Shown one piece after another: positions 42,225-51,177 of a stretch of DNA of 64,000 bases; position 1 is the first letter of the stretch, and every line of letters starts with the position of its first letter. Location: assembly GCA_023386315.1 (NCBI GenBank), contig JAEWJZ010000001.1, positions 124,001 through 188,000 of the forward strand, given 5' to 3'. The stretch comes from Bacillota bacterium (GTDB lineage: Bacteria > Bacillota > Clostridia > Lachnospirales > Lachnospiraceae). A program made the translations under genes and the position numbers. The notes below the pieces were generated by a model that ran no database searches, was not told the DNA's origin, and saw nothing but the letters and a program-made list of their open reading frames with translations.

Positions 42225-42692
42225 TTAAGCCTGTATTGTGCGGATTAAACTCACCATTTCAATTGCTCCCGCTGCACAGTCAAACCCTTTGTTACCTGCT
42301 TTCGTTCCCGCCCGTTCAATTGCCTGCTCAATATTTTCTGTCGTCAGGACTCCAAACATGACCGGAATGCCGCTTTTTAAGGATACCTGGGCAATCCCCT
42401 TGGATACCTCGCTGCAGACGTAATCATAATGTGTGGTGCTGCCCCGAATGACCGCACCAAGGCAGATTACTGCATCATATTTGCCGCAGCCCGCCATCTT
42501 GGAAGCGATCAGCGGAATCTCAAAGGCTCCGGGTACCCAGGCCACTTCGATGTCCTCCTCACTGATGCCGTGGCGCTTTAAACAATCCACTGCCCCGCCA
42601 AGAAGCTTTGATGTTATAAATTCATTGAAACGTGCGGCCACAATGCCAATCCGGATATTTTCTGATACCAGTGTTCCTTCAAAAACTTTCAT
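42225..42692 (-). CDS. ribH: 6,7-dimethyl-8-ribityllumazine synthase
   Basis: This 155-residue protein matches the usual length of lumazine synthase. Motifs are [29 protein letters not shown], and [15 protein letters not shown] with the catalytic His. It condenses 5-amino-6-ribitylamino-uracil with dihydroxybutanone phosphate; the enzyme forms cytosolic pentamers or icosahedra. It is the last gene of the ribD-ribE-ribBA-ribH operon under the FMN riboswitch. Ribosome site AAAGGAGAATTC. Assignment certain. Confidence 0.97.
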   Translation of the reverse strand: MKVFEGTLVSENIRIGIVAARFNEFITSKLLGGAVDCLKRHGISEEDIEVAWVPGAFEIPLIASKMAGCGKYDAVICLGAVIRGSTTHYDYVCSEVSKGIAQVSLKSGIPVMFGVLTTENIEQAIERAGTKAGNKGFDCAAGAIEMVSLIRTIQA

Positions 42693-42711
42693 TATGAATT
42701 CTCCTTTATGA

Positions 42712-43911
42712 TTAATAATGTAAAATGTGTCCCATTTTAGTCTGTTTGGTTTTTAAATAAAACAGATCATGGTCATTGGCCGGAATCTGTATGGGGACCC
42801 GTTCAATTATTTCTATACCAAAGCCGGACAGCCCATATACCTTATCCGGATTATTGGTGAGCAGGCGCAGGGTTTTTACTCCTAATTCCCTCAGAATCTG
42901 AGCACCGATGTAATATTCTCTGGGATCTCCTTCAAAACCTAAAGCAAGGTTGGCTTCCAGAGTATCCATGCCTTTATCCTGCAGTGCGTAAGCACGCAGT
43001 TTGTTAACCAGTCCGATTCCCCGCCCTTCCTGACGCATATAAAGAAGAATTCCCCTGCCTTCCTGTTCAATCTGGGTCATAGCGGCGGCAAGCTGCTGTC
43101 CGCAGTCGCAGCGCATGGAGCCGAACGCATCCCCGGTCAGGCACTCAGAATGTACACGGCACAAAAGATTCTCACCGTCACCGATATCTCCTTTGACAAG
43201 AGCCACATGATGTTCTCCGTTTAGTTTGTTAACGAAACAGAAGGCTTTAAAATCTCCATATTTTGTGGGCATATCGCAGATTGAGGTCTGGTCCACCAGC
43301 TTGTCGTGTTTTTTACGGTATTCCTTCAAAGCAGCTATGGTAATGAAAGGAATCTCCCATTTCTCCGCCAGCTTTATCAGTTCAGGTGTACGCATCATGG
43401 TCCCATCCTCTCCCATGATTTCGCAGCAAAGCCCGCATTCCTTCAGACCGGCCAGACGCATGAGATCCACGGTAGCTTCCGTATGTCCTCCCCGCTCCAA
43501 TACTCCGTTTCGCTTTGCAAGCAGAGGGAACATATGCCCCGGGCGGCGGAAATCTCCCGCCTTTGCCGTATCATCTACGCATTTCATTGCAGTGATTGAC
43601 CGCTCTGCTGCGGAGATCCCGGTGGTGGTATCCACATGATCGATGGAAACGGTAAAGGCAGTGGAATGATTGTCTGTGTTTTCAGAAATCATCTGTGGTA
43701 AGTCTAAGCGCCTGCACAGCTCCTCATTCATGGGCATGCAGATCAGCCCTTTTCCATGTGTGGCCATAAAGTTAATATTCTCAGTGGTAGCAAACTGGGC
43801 GGCGCAGATGAAATCACCTTCATTTTCCCGTCCCTCATCGTCTGTTACAAGAATGATTTTTCCCTGCTGAAGCGATATAAGCGCTTCTTCTATGGTATTG
43901 TACTCAAACAT
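42712..43911 (-). CDS. ribBA: Bifunctional DHBP synthase / GTP cyclohydrolase II
   Basis: The N-terminal half of this 399-residue protein is 3,4-dihydroxy-2-butanone 4-phosphate synthase (about 1-200; [24 protein letters not shown] and GHTEATVDL). The C-terminal half is GTP cyclohydrolase II (about 205-399), with zinc ligands in [16 protein letters not shown] and the catalytic RQEGRGIGL. It supplies both precursors of riboflavin, from ribulose 5-phosphate and GTP. It lies 20 nt upstream of ribH. Full-length fusion, as is standard in Firmicutes. Confidence 0.97.
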   Translation of the reverse strand: MFEYNTIEEALISLQQGKIILVTDDEGRENEGDFICAAQFATTENINFMATHGKGLICMPMNEELCRRLDLPQMISENTDNHSTAFTVSIDHVDTTTGISAAERSITAMKCVDDTAKAGDFRRPGHMFPLLAKRNGVLERGGHTEATVDLMRLAGLKECGLCCEIMGEDGTMMRTPELIKLAEKWEIPFITIAALKEYRKKHDKLVDQTSICDMPTKYGDFKAFCFVNKLNGEHHVALVKGDIGDGENLLCRVHSECLTGDAFGSMRCDCGQQLAAAMTQIEQEGRGILLYMRQEGRGIGLVNKLRAYALQDKGMDTLEANLALGFEGDPREYYIGAQILRELGVKTLRLLTNNPDKVYGLSGFGIEIIERVPIQIPANDHDLFYLKTKQTKMGHILHY

Positions 43912-43921
43912 CTTACTCCTC

Positions 43922-44569
43922 CTAATAGCCAGATTTTATTAAGAATTCTCTTGTGATACCGCGTGGCTTCTGTTCTTCCGGGGTGGCTGATAAAAATCTT
44001 TCCACGTATTTCCCCATCATGTCATTCTCCAGATTTACGATATCACCTGCCTTTTTGTATGACAGAATGGTGGATTTTACTGTATGGGGTATGGCAGATA
44101 TGCGAAACTCTGTATTGTCAACCGAAGCTACCGTCAGACTGATGCCATCCACTGCAATTGATCCTTTCTCCACAATATAGCGGAGTATCCTGTCCTCAGC
44201 GGCAATGGTGTACCAGATTGCATTGTCATCCCTTACAACGGACGTTATCTTCCCAATGCCATCAATATGTCCTGAGACAATGTGCCCGCCAAAGCGTCCG
44301 TCTGCCGCCATTGCACGTTCCAGATTTACAAAATCTCCGGGATGCAGCTTTCCAAGACCGGAACGGTTTAAGGTCTCATGCATCACATCCGCCCGGAAGG
44401 TATGGGAAGAAAGCCCGGCTGCCGTTAAGCATACGCCGTTTACCGCTACACTGTCCCCGATTCCAAGATCATCAAAAATTACACTGCCCTGTATCGTCAG
44501 CAAAGCGGACTGCGCTCCTTTCTTTACCTCCTTCAAAATGCCTATTTCCTCAATAATACCCGTGAACAT
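43922..44569 (-). CDS. ribE: Riboflavin synthase, alpha subunit
   Basis: This 215-residue protein has the family start [10 protein letters not shown] and the two lumazine-binding repeats, each with a [15 protein letters not shown] element and a GDxVNLE element ([20 protein letters not shown]). It converts two lumazine molecules into riboflavin and the pyrimidine substrate. It overlaps the end of ribD by 20 nt and is followed 10 nt later by ribBA. Assignment certain; ribE follows the Bacillus-style name. Confidence 0.96.
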   Translation of the reverse strand: MFTGIIEEIGILKEVKKGAQSALLTIQGSVIFDDLGIGDSVAVNGVCLTAAGLSSHTFRADVMHETLNRSGLGKLHPGDFVNLERAMAADGRFGGHIVSGHIDGIGKITSVVRDDNAIWYTIAAEDRILRYIVEKGSIAVDGISLTVASVDNTEFRISAIPHTVKSTILSYKKAGDIVNLENDMMGKYVERFLSATPEEQKPRGITREFLIKSGY

Positions 44570-45656
44570 AAGGTTTCACCTCACTTTCAATTAGTATATC
44601 TTCTCCCAAATGTTTCACTTCTATGTTTGTGAGAAAAAAACCATCCGCCGGGTGGGGGACGCCAGGTCCTGCAACCGGTGTTTTCCCGTCTGATCCTCCA
44701 AAAAGCTTTGGCGCAATGTATGTCTGCACTCTGTTTACGATTCCTGCCTTAAGTGCCGACCAGTTAAGAATACCGCCGCCCTCCAGTAATATGCTGTCAA
44801 TTTTCTCTGCACCAAGCTTTATCATGAGTTCAGACAAATCCAAATGTCCATCCGCCTGTTCCAGTGAGAGAATCCGGCAGCCTGCTTTTAAATAGGGCTG
44901 CTGTGCCTTAAGATCTCTGCAGGAGGTTGCTATTAACGTGGGAACTTCATTTGCGGTTGCCACGATCCGGGAAGTGAGCGGAAGCCGCAGGGCTGTATCA
45001 CAGATAATGCGAAGCGGATCACGCCCTCCTTCAATCCGGCAGGTAAGAAGGGGATCATCTGCGAGAATTGTACCAATTCCCACCATTATGGCACTGTAAC
45101 GGAGCCGGTCTTTATGCACGTTTTCCCTTGCAGCATCACCGGTAATCCATTTGGAGTCACCTGTATAAGCTGCTGTTTTTCCGTCCATTGTCATGGCGTA
45201 TTTCATGACAACGTATGGTCTTCCTGTCTGGATAAAATGGAAAAATACTTCATTGAGCCTGTCACACTCCTGCTTCAGTATTCCTTCCGTGACTTCAACT
45301 CCTTTTTCCCGCAGGATTCTGATCCCCTTTCCTTTGACCAGAGGGTTAGGATCAAAACTTCCTACCACCACTCTTCGTATCCCTGCATTTAAAATAGCTT
45401 CTGTGCAGGGAGGTGTCTTCCCATAGTGACAACAGGGTTCGAGAGTCACATAAAGAGTCGCTCCCTCCGGGGATTCTTCACAGCCTGCAAGTGCATTCCT
45501 TTCTGCATGGGGACCGCCATACCGTCCGTGGTATCCTGTACCGATTACCCTGCCTTCCTTTAGAAGAACAGCACCAACCATTGGATTCGGATTTACAAAG
45601 CCACATCCTTTTTTGGCAAGCTCCAGAGCCATACGCATACATTCCATGTCGTTCAT
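44550..45656 (-). CDS. ribD: Bifunctional riboflavin deaminase/reductase RibD
   Basis: The N-terminal 145 residues of this 368-residue protein form the deaminase domain with zinc motif GGPHAERNAL and EPCCHYGKTPPCTEAI. The remainder is the NADPH-dependent reductase (VMKYAMTMDGKTA, SILLEGGGILNWSAL). It converts the GTP cyclohydrolase product in two steps. It is the first gene of the operon, behind AAAGGCGG. The leader carries the FMN riboswitch and two terminator-like hairpins, so FMN should shut off the whole operon. Confidence 0.97.
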   Translation of the reverse strand: MNDMECMRMALELAKKGCGFVNPNPMVGAVLLKEGRVIGTGYHGRYGGPHAERNALAGCEESPEGATLYVTLEPCCHYGKTPPCTEAILNAGIRRVVVGSFDPNPLVKGKGIRILREKGVEVTEGILKQECDRLNEVFFHFIQTGRPYVVMKYAMTMDGKTAAYTGDSKWITGDAARENVHKDRLRYSAIMVGIGTILADDPLLTCRIEGGRDPLRIICDTALRLPLTSRIVATANEVPTLIATSCRDLKAQQPYLKAGCRILSLEQADGHLDLSELMIKLGAEKIDSILLEGGGILNWSALKAGIVNRVQTYIAPKLFGGSDGKTPVAGPGVPHPADGFFLTNIEVKHLGEDILIESEVKPYVHGYY

Positions 45657-45675
45657 ATCACACCGCCTTTAAAAG

Positions 45676-45697
45676 AAAAATGCCTTGAACACAAGGC
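45676..45697 (-). terminator. Second hairpin of the rib leader, near the ribD start
   Basis: On the minus strand GCCTTG and CAAGGC (45692-45697 and 45682-45687) form a 6-bp GC-rich stem with a TGTT loop, followed by ATTTTTCTTTT. It ends about 20 nt before the ribD start, so it can act as a second terminator or hide the ribosome site. Confidence 0.55.
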
Positions 45698-45745
45698 TCA
45701 GGGCATATTTTTGGCAATCCGTCCATTATTTATGACTGTTAACAC

Positions 45746-45778
45746 AAAAAGCTCTGAAATGAATGATCATTCCAGAGC
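45746..45778 (-). terminator. FMN riboswitch expression-platform terminator
   Basis: On the minus strand GCTCTG (45773-45778) pairs with CAGAGC (45751-45756), with an inner ATGATCAT palindrome, followed by TTTTTG. It lies about 45 nt downstream of the aptamer, where an FMN-responsive terminator is expected. Confidence 0.75.
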
Positions 45779-45821
45779 GTATTAATCAGCAGATGTATCA
45801 TAAATATGAAAAAACTGCATC

Positions 45822-45928
45822 ATCTTCTTTCATCCAGACTTTACTGTCGGCTTCGGAGTTACACCGAATCATACCTTGCGGTTCGTGGGCTATACCACCG
45901 GTAGGGAATTACACCCTGCCCTGAAGAT
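45822..45928 (-). ncRNA. FMN riboswitch (RFN element)
   Basis: The minus strand reads through the conserved RFN blocks in order: ATCTTCAGGGCAGGGTG, AATTCCCTACCGG, GGTATAGCCCACGA, TTCGGTG, CTCCGAAGCCGAC, AGTAAAGTCTGGATG and the closing AGAAGAT. The P1 helix pairs the first and last ATCTTC/GAAGAT. It lies in the leader of ribD-ribE-ribBA-ribH. On binding FMN it should promote termination. Family identity is beyond doubt. Confidence 0.97.
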
Positions 45929-45946
45929 TATTGTTCAATTGGTGTT

Positions 45947-45975
45947 ATGATACTCTCATATCAGAGGAATGTCAA
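45947..45975 (-). promoter_or_regulatory. Sigma-A promoter of the rib operon
   Basis: On the minus strand TTGACA (45970-45975) and TATCAT (45947-45952) are 17 nt apart, a near-consensus promoter about 19 nt upstream of the FMN aptamer. Confidence 0.8.
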
Positions 45976-46077
45976 GAAAAAATATAAAATTTCTTATATC
46001 TACTGTAGGCGCATATTTTCCAGACTGTTTTGAAAGTTCAAAATTTTCTTTATGAATAAAAAAAAATAAAATCAGGC

Positions 46078-46107
46078 TTGCATTTCATACTAAACTGGTA
46101 TAGTATG
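46078..46107 (+). promoter_or_regulatory. SUF promoter with overlapping palindrome
   Basis: TTGCAT (46078-46083) can serve as -35, with TATAGT or TAGTAT around 46099-46106 as -10. An imperfect 22-bp palindrome with arms CATACT (46086-46091) and AGTATG (46102-46107) covers the core promoter. That position suits a repressor such as an Rrf2/IscR protein sensing iron-sulfur status, but the regulator is not in the window. The rest of 45976-46180 is A/T-rich with no gene. Confidence 0.5.
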
Positions 46108-46180
46108 GAAGCACAAAGACATGTTAACAAATACTAACCATTAGATTCCCATTTGGGGAATAAAGGAGGTTGATTGATAT

Positions 46181-46945
46181 ATGAGTCATACATTACTGGA
46201 AATTAAAGATCTCACTGTTTCTGTCGAGGATAAGATAATTTTAAACGGCATTAATCTCACCATAGGTCCAGGGGAGCTTCATGTCCTCATGGGACCAAAC
46301 GGAACAGGAAAATCCACACTCGTATCAGCCATTATGGGGGATCCCCGGTATCAGATTGAAAGCGGTCAGATTCTTTTAGATGGGAAAGATATAACAGAAA
46401 TGAAAGCAGACGAAAGAGCCAGAGCCGGTGTCTTTCTCTCCTTCCAGGCTCCGGAGGAAATCCCGGGTGTCACCCTGGAGGACTTTCTCCGCACTGCCAA
46501 AGGATCTCTGGAAAAACGTCCTCCAAAGATACTGCAGTTTAAAAAGGAACTGAAAGAACAGATGAAAGCTTTGGATATGGATCCCAGCTATGCAGACAGG
46601 TACTTAAATGTGGGCTTTTCCGGCGGAGAGAAAAAGAAAACAGAGATTCTCCAGCTTCTTATGCTTCAGCCCAAACTGGCTCTTTTAGACGAAACTGACT
46701 CCGGTCTTGATGTAGATGCGGTACGTACCGTTACAAAAGGAATCCGTGCCTTTAAAAACCGTAAAAACGGGCTTTTTATCATTACCCACAATGCCAGAAT
46801 TTTAGAAGGTCTTGATGTGGATGTGGTACATGTACTGGAAGGTGGCAAAATCGCCTATACCGGCGGTCAGGAACTGATTTCAAAAATCACGCAGGAGGGA
46901 TTTGGCGTTCTGGGAAAGGAGGCTTCATTCCATGATGGACTTTAA
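46181..46945 (+). CDS. sufC: Fe-S assembly ATPase SufC
   Basis: This 254-residue soluble ABC ATPase has Walker A GPNGTGKST, signature-region FSGGEKKKTEILQLL, Walker B LALLDETDSGLDVDAV and H-loop IITHNAR, the classic SufC features. It drives conformational change of the SufBD scaffold during iron-sulfur cluster assembly in the cytosol. It is the first gene of sufCBDSU, behind AAAGGAGG, and its end overlaps the sufB start by 14 nt. Assignment certain. Confidence 0.97.
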   Translation: MSHTLLEIKDLTVSVEDKIILNGINLTIGPGELHVLMGPNGTGKSTLVSAIMGDPRYQIESGQILLDGKDITEMKADERARAGVFLSFQAPEEIPGVTLEDFLRTAKGSLEKRPPKILQFKKELKEQMKALDMDPSYADRYLNVGFSGGEKKKTEILQLLMLQPKLALLDETDSGLDVDAVRTVTKGIRAFKNRKNGLFIITHNARILEGLDVDVVHVLEGGKIAYTGGQELISKITQEGFGVLGKEASFHDGL

Positions 46946-48350
46946 GCAGGAAAAAACCAGAGTCGACCAGGCCGACCGCACCATTTATGATGTGAAAGAC
47001 AGGCTGGACCCGGCCTTCCTTATGGACTCCGGTATTACTCCGGAGATTGTGAACCAGATATCAAAAGAAAAAAATGAACCGGAATGGATGCGTCTGTTCC
47101 GCCTTAAATCATTAAATACTTATAAAGAAATACCGCTGCCGTCCTGGGGACCATCCCTTGACGAGCTGAATATGGATCAGATTGTCACTTATGTCCGTCC
47201 GAAATCAACAATGAAAGCGAAATGGTCCGATGTGCCGGACGATATCAAACAGACCTTTGAGCGTCTTGGAATTCCCGAAGCAGAGCGGAAATCACTGGCA
47301 GGTGTAGGGGCACAGTACGACTCCGAAGTGGTTTACCACAATGTCCGGGCAGAGGTTGCTTCAAAAGGCGTTGTCTATACGGATATAGAGAGCGCTCTTA
47401 CCGGCCCTTACAGTGAGATGATACGAAAGCATTTTATGAAACTGGTTCCTCCGTCTGACCACAAGTTTGCGGCTCTTCACGGCGCGGTCTGGTCCGGAGG
47501 TTCTTTTGTTTATGTGCCGGCGGGAGTTACGGTTGATATTCCTCTCCAGTCCTATTTCCGGCTCAATGCGCCGGGAGCAGGCCAGTTTGAACATACGCTG
47601 ATTATCGTGGAGGAAGGTGCCTATCTTCATTTCATAGAAGGCTGTTCTGCTCCAAGATACTACGTTGCCAATCTTCACGCAGGCTGCGTGGAGCTGTATG
47701 TGGGTAAAAATGCAAGACTCCGCTATTCCACCATCGAAAACTGGTCAAAAAATATGTACAATTTAAACACAAAACGCGCTTCGGTGGAGGAAGGAGGAAC
47801 CGTAGAATGGATCTCCGGATCTTTTGGTTCTCATGTCTCCTATCTTTATCCCATGAGTATTTTAAAAGGGAAAAAGGCACGTATGGAGTTTACAGGCATC
47901 ACATTTGCCGGAGAAGGTCAGAACCTGGATACAGGCGCAAAGGTCCTTCATACCGCACCGGATACCACCTCTCACATTTCTACGAAATCCATATCCAGGG
48001 ATGGAGGAAATTCCACGTTCCGAAGTTTGGTTACAGTTACGGAAAAGGCGGAAGGAAGCAAATCAGCCGTTTCCTGTGAATCACTGATGCTTGACAGCAT
48101 TTCCCGTTCGGATACCATACCGGTGATGGATATCGCCTGCAATCAGGCAGATATCGGCCACGAAGCGAAAATCGGCAGAATCAGTGAATCCGCAATCTTC
48201 TACTTAATGAGCCGCGGTCTGGCCGAGGATGATGCACGGGCCTTAATCGTAGGCGGGTTCGCAGAACCAATTGCCAAGGAGCTGCCGTTAGAATATGCGG
48301 TGGAAATGAACAATCTCATACATCTTGAAATGAAGGGAAGCATTGGCTGA
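46932..48350 (+). CDS. sufB: Fe-S scaffold protein SufB
   Basis: This 472-residue protein has SufB hallmarks: DVPDDIKQTFERLGIPEAE, GAQYDSEVVYHN, GSFVYVPAGV, HFIEGCSAP, and SRGLAEDDARALIVGGF near the end. It assembles nascent clusters together with SufC and SufD. The frame opens at 46902, but AAAGGAGG at 46915-46922 points to ATG 46932 (or the adjacent ATG 46935). It is translationally linked to sufC. Assignment certain. Confidence 0.97.
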   Translation: MMDFKQEKTRVDQADRTIYDVKDRLDPAFLMDSGITPEIVNQISKEKNEPEWMRLFRLKSLNTYKEIPLPSWGPSLDELNMDQIVTYVRPKSTMKAKWSDVPDDIKQTFERLGIPEAERKSLAGVGAQYDSEVVYHNVRAEVASKGVVYTDIESALTGPYSEMIRKHFMKLVPPSDHKFAALHGAVWSGGSFVYVPAGVTVDIPLQSYFRLNAPGAGQFEHTLIIVEEGAYLHFIEGCSAPRYYVANLHAGCVELYVGKNARLRYSTIENWSKNMYNLNTKRASVEEGGTVEWISGSFGSHVSYLYPMSILKGKKARMEFTGITFAGEGQNLDTGAKVLHTAPDTTSHISTKSISRDGGNSTFRSLVTVTEKAEGSKSAVSCESLMLDSISRSDTIPVMDIACNQADIGHEAKIGRISESAIFYLMSRGLAEDDARALIVGGFAEPIAKELPLEYAVEMNNLIHLEMKGSIG

Positions 48351-48366
48351 AAGGAGGAACACAAAC

Positions 48367-49452
48367 ATGAATACACAAATCAATCGGCTCCCGGTTCCTA
48401 CCTGGAACCGGACAGGGGTAAACTGGCTGGACAAAAAAGCCCTGCCTCCTGAAATAGAATATCCACAGGGAGCCCACCTCCCTTATGACGGCGTCCTTCC
48501 TTGGGGAATCAGGCTGATGGACCGCCTTCCGGATGAATTTGCTGCAATTCCAAGCGGGATGGGTGAATGGCTGGATGAATTTATCAGGAACGGTGCAGAC
48601 AAAACCTGCTGCTTATTGGGGGAAGGATCCGCCAGTGAGCCTGTCATCATTACACAGAATCTGGATCTTACCCATCCGGTTATCAGAGCCCATTATGCCA
48701 TAAAAGCAAAGCCGGGAAGTAATCTCACGGTAGTTCAGATTAATCGCGGAGATGCAAAAGACGGTGTTCTTGGAAGCTTAACACAGATTGATGCGCAGGA
48801 AGGTTCCATTGTCCGTCTGATTTCTGTCCAGCTGCTGGATAAAAACAGCCAGAGCTTTGATGCAGTAGGCGCACGCATTGGAAAAGGTGCCAGGGTAGAG
48901 CTCGTTCGGGTCGTTCTTGGTGGGAAAACAGCGGCCTGTGGTTCTCTGGCCCATCTGGATGGTCAGGGAGGAGGCTTCCAACAGGATACTGCATACTTTT
49001 CTGATGAGGAACAGATTTTTGACTTTAATGACATTGCCCGCCACATCGGCAGGGAGACAGGAAGTGAAATGCATACAGCCGGAGTTCTTGCAGGCTCCAG
49101 CAGTAAGATTTTAAGAGGAACCATTGACTTTAAGGCAGGATCCGCACACTCTGTGGGGCACGAAAATGAAACCGTGCTTTTGCTAAGCCCCAGCGCCAGA
49201 AACAGGACCGTTCCTTTAATCCTGTGCGGAGAAGAAGCTGTGGAAGGACAGCATGCGGCCAGCTTAGGACAGTTTGATGAAAAACAGCTCTACTATCTGT
49301 GCTCCAGAGGGCTTAGCCTGAAGGAGGCAAAGCGTATGCTGGTAGAAGCCCGCTTTATGCCTGTTTTTCATAAAATAACTCCGGATGATCTGAGAATGGA
49401 GATTTTAAATGTCATTGAAAGGAGGCTCGATGAACATGAAAACGATTCGTGA
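48367..49452 (+). CDS. sufD: Fe-S assembly protein SufD
   Basis: This 361-residue beta-helix protein is related to SufB, with KLVRVVLGGKTAA-like repeats, GSAHSVGHENETVLLLS, and the shared C-terminal signature YYLCSRGLSLKEAKRMLVEA. It is the SufB partner in the SufBC2D complex. The start is ATG 48367, nine nt after AAAGGAGG; the upstream in-frame ATG has no site. The gene overlaps the sufS start. At 361 residues it is shorter than the E. coli protein, as is common in Firmicutes. Confidence 0.94.
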   Translation: MNTQINRLPVPTWNRTGVNWLDKKALPPEIEYPQGAHLPYDGVLPWGIRLMDRLPDEFAAIPSGMGEWLDEFIRNGADKTCCLLGEGSASEPVIITQNLDLTHPVIRAHYAIKAKPGSNLTVVQINRGDAKDGVLGSLTQIDAQEGSIVRLISVQLLDKNSQSFDAVGARIGKGARVELVRVVLGGKTAACGSLAHLDGQGGGFQQDTAYFSDEEQIFDFNDIARHIGRETGSEMHTAGVLAGSSSKILRGTIDFKAGSAHSVGHENETVLLLSPSARNRTVPLILCGEEAVEGQHAASLGQFDEKQLYYLCSRGLSLKEAKRMLVEARFMPVFHKITPDDLRMEILNVIERRLDEHENDS

Positions 49453-50656
49453 TGAGTTTCCCATTCTTTCCGTACCGGAAAATGGAAAGAGGCTGATATA
49501 CTTAGATAACGCAGCGACTTCATTCAAGCCTCTGTCCGTTTTAAAAGCGGTGGATGATTATTATCGCATGGATAATGCCAATCCCCACAGAGGCGTTTAC
49601 ACCTTGGGCGTCCGTTCCACCGATATTCATGAAAATGCCAGGCATACTGCAGCCCGCTTTGTAAATGCCGGGCCGGAGGAAATTATTTTCACCCAGAATG
49701 CTACAGAAGCTCTTAATCTGATCGCTTACAGCTACGGTATGGAGTTCTTAAAAGCAGGGGATGAAATTCTTATCTCCGTAGCAGAACACCACAGTAATCT
49801 GGTTCCCTGGCAGAGAGTCGCAAAGGTGACCGGTTCCAGGCTGGTTTATTTTTATCCGGGGCCAGACGGGCGGATTACAGAGGAAGAACTGGATCAGAAA
49901 ATAAACCCGCGAACAAGGCTGATTGCCATTGCCCATGTATCAAATGTACTTGGAACGGAAGCGCCGGTAAAATCCATTGTGGAACGCGCCCGTTTACATG
50001 GAGCTGCAGTGGTTTTAGACTGTGCTCAGAGTGTATCCCATATGCCGGTTGACGTCAAAGAACTGGGAGTGGATTTTGCAGCATTTTCCGGACATAAGAT
50101 GTATGCTCCCATGGGTATCGGTGTTTTATATGGCAAAAAAGAGCTGCTTGAGAAAATGCCCCCGTTTTTAAGCGGAGGTGATATGATTGCAAGCGTCCAT
50201 GAACAGATCGCTTCCTATGCAGAAGTCCCACGCCGGTTCGAGGCGGGAACGAGAAATGTAGGCGGCGAAGCAGGCCTTGCGGCAGCCATGGAATATATTA
50301 ATTCCATAGGCTGGGAGACGATCCGTAATCACGAGCACGCTCTGATGGACCAGATGCTGAAAGGGCTTAATGCTCTGCCCTATGTCACTGTATACGGCAG
50401 TACAGACAACCGTGACCGTTTTGGGGTTATCTCCTTTAATGTGGACGGGGTTCATCCCCACGATACTGCAACCATTCTGGATTCAGATGGAATCGCAGTC
50501 CGTGCCGGTCATCACTGCGCCCAGCCATTAATGGAATATCTGGGAATTGGCTCCTGTGTCCGGGCAAGCATTGCCATCTACAATACAGAGGAAGATATTT
50601 CATTATTTTTAAACAGCTTAAAACAGGTAAGGAGGTGGATGGGTTATGGAGCTTAA
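49430..50656 (+). CDS. sufS: Cysteine desulfurase SufS
   Basis: This 408-residue PLP enzyme has the Schiff-base lysine in FSGHKMYAPMGIGVLYG and the catalytic loop RAGHHCAQPLME with the active cysteine. YLDNAATSFKP and AEHHSNLVPWQ are group II desulfurase features. It extracts sulfur from cysteine for cluster assembly. AAAGGAGG at 49418-49425 serves ATG 49430 or 49436; both lie in the end of sufD. Its stop overlaps sufU by 11 nt. Confidence 0.96.
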   Translation: MNMKTIRDEFPILSVPENGKRLIYLDNAATSFKPLSVLKAVDDYYRMDNANPHRGVYTLGVRSTDIHENARHTAARFVNAGPEEIIFTQNATEALNLIAYSYGMEFLKAGDEILISVAEHHSNLVPWQRVAKVTGSRLVYFYPGPDGRITEEELDQKINPRTRLIAIAHVSNVLGTEAPVKSIVERARLHGAAVVLDCAQSVSHMPVDVKELGVDFAAFSGHKMYAPMGIGVLYGKKELLEKMPPFLSGGDMIASVHEQIASYAEVPRRFEAGTRNVGGEAGLAAAMEYINSIGWETIRNHEHALMDQMLKGLNALPYVTVYGSTDNRDRFGVISFNVDGVHPHDTATILDSDGIAVRAGHHCAQPLMEYLGIGSCVRASIAIYNTEEDISLFLNSLKQVRRWMGYGA

Positions 50657-51086
50657 TGCTTTGTACAATCAGATTATTGTGGAAAACAGCCGTTCCAGTC
50701 AAAACCGTCACAAGGTATCAGAGGCAACAGCCAGTCTGGAAGGAGTCAATCCCAGCTGCGGTGATGACATTGTTCTGGAACTGCGAGTGAAAGACGGAAT
50801 CATTGAAGATGCCGGATTTACCGGAGAAGGCTGTGCCATTTCCCAGGCGTCCGCGTCACTAATGATTGACCTCATTCTTGGAAAACCGGTTGAGGAGGCC
50901 CAGAATATTCTTCAAACCTTTCTGGGAATGATTAAAGGAGAAATATCAGATGAGGAACAGCTGGATTCACTTGAGGATGCGATTGCCCTGAAGGGAATCT
51001 CCCATATGCCGGGCAGAGTTAAATGCGCTGTCCTTCCCTGGCATACATTAATGGGAATCCTTGAAGAACCGGAAACCGCAAAATAA
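50646..51086 (+). CDS. sufU: Zinc-dependent sulfurtransferase SufU
   Basis: This 146-residue IscU-like protein has the SufU pattern: a first cysteine in NPSCGDDIVL, a second in GEGCAISQASASLM and a third in GRVKCAVLPWHTL. In SufU these bind zinc and accept sulfur from SufS. The insertion between the second and third cysteines distinguishes SufU from IscU scaffolds. It is the last gene of sufCBDSU, followed by a very strong terminator. Confidence 0.95.
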   Translation: MELNALYNQIIVENSRSSQNRHKVSEATASLEGVNPSCGDDIVLELRVKDGIIEDAGFTGEGCAISQASASLMIDLILGKPVEEAQNILQTFLGMIKGEISDEEQLDSLEDAIALKGISHMPGRVKCAVLPWHTLMGILEEPETAK

Positions 51087-51103
51087 ACGAATAATACAGC
51101 AAA

Positions 51104-51159
51104 AAAACGTCCGGAATTGGTTTTGACAGTATACCATCAAAACCAATTCCGGACGTTTT
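51104..51159. terminator. 23-bp perfect bidirectional terminator
   Basis: The left arm (51104-51126) and right arm (51137-51159) are perfectly complementary over 23 bp around a 10-nt loop, with A- and T-runs at both ends. It lies between convergent sufU and pepT and should terminate both strands. Confidence 0.92.
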
Positions 51160-51177
51160 AAGTTTTATTCTATAAAA

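Noticed and set aside
43226..43639. 137-codon plus-strand frame within ribBA
   Set aside because: Antisense to a conserved bifunctional riboflavin gene, with no initiation signal.
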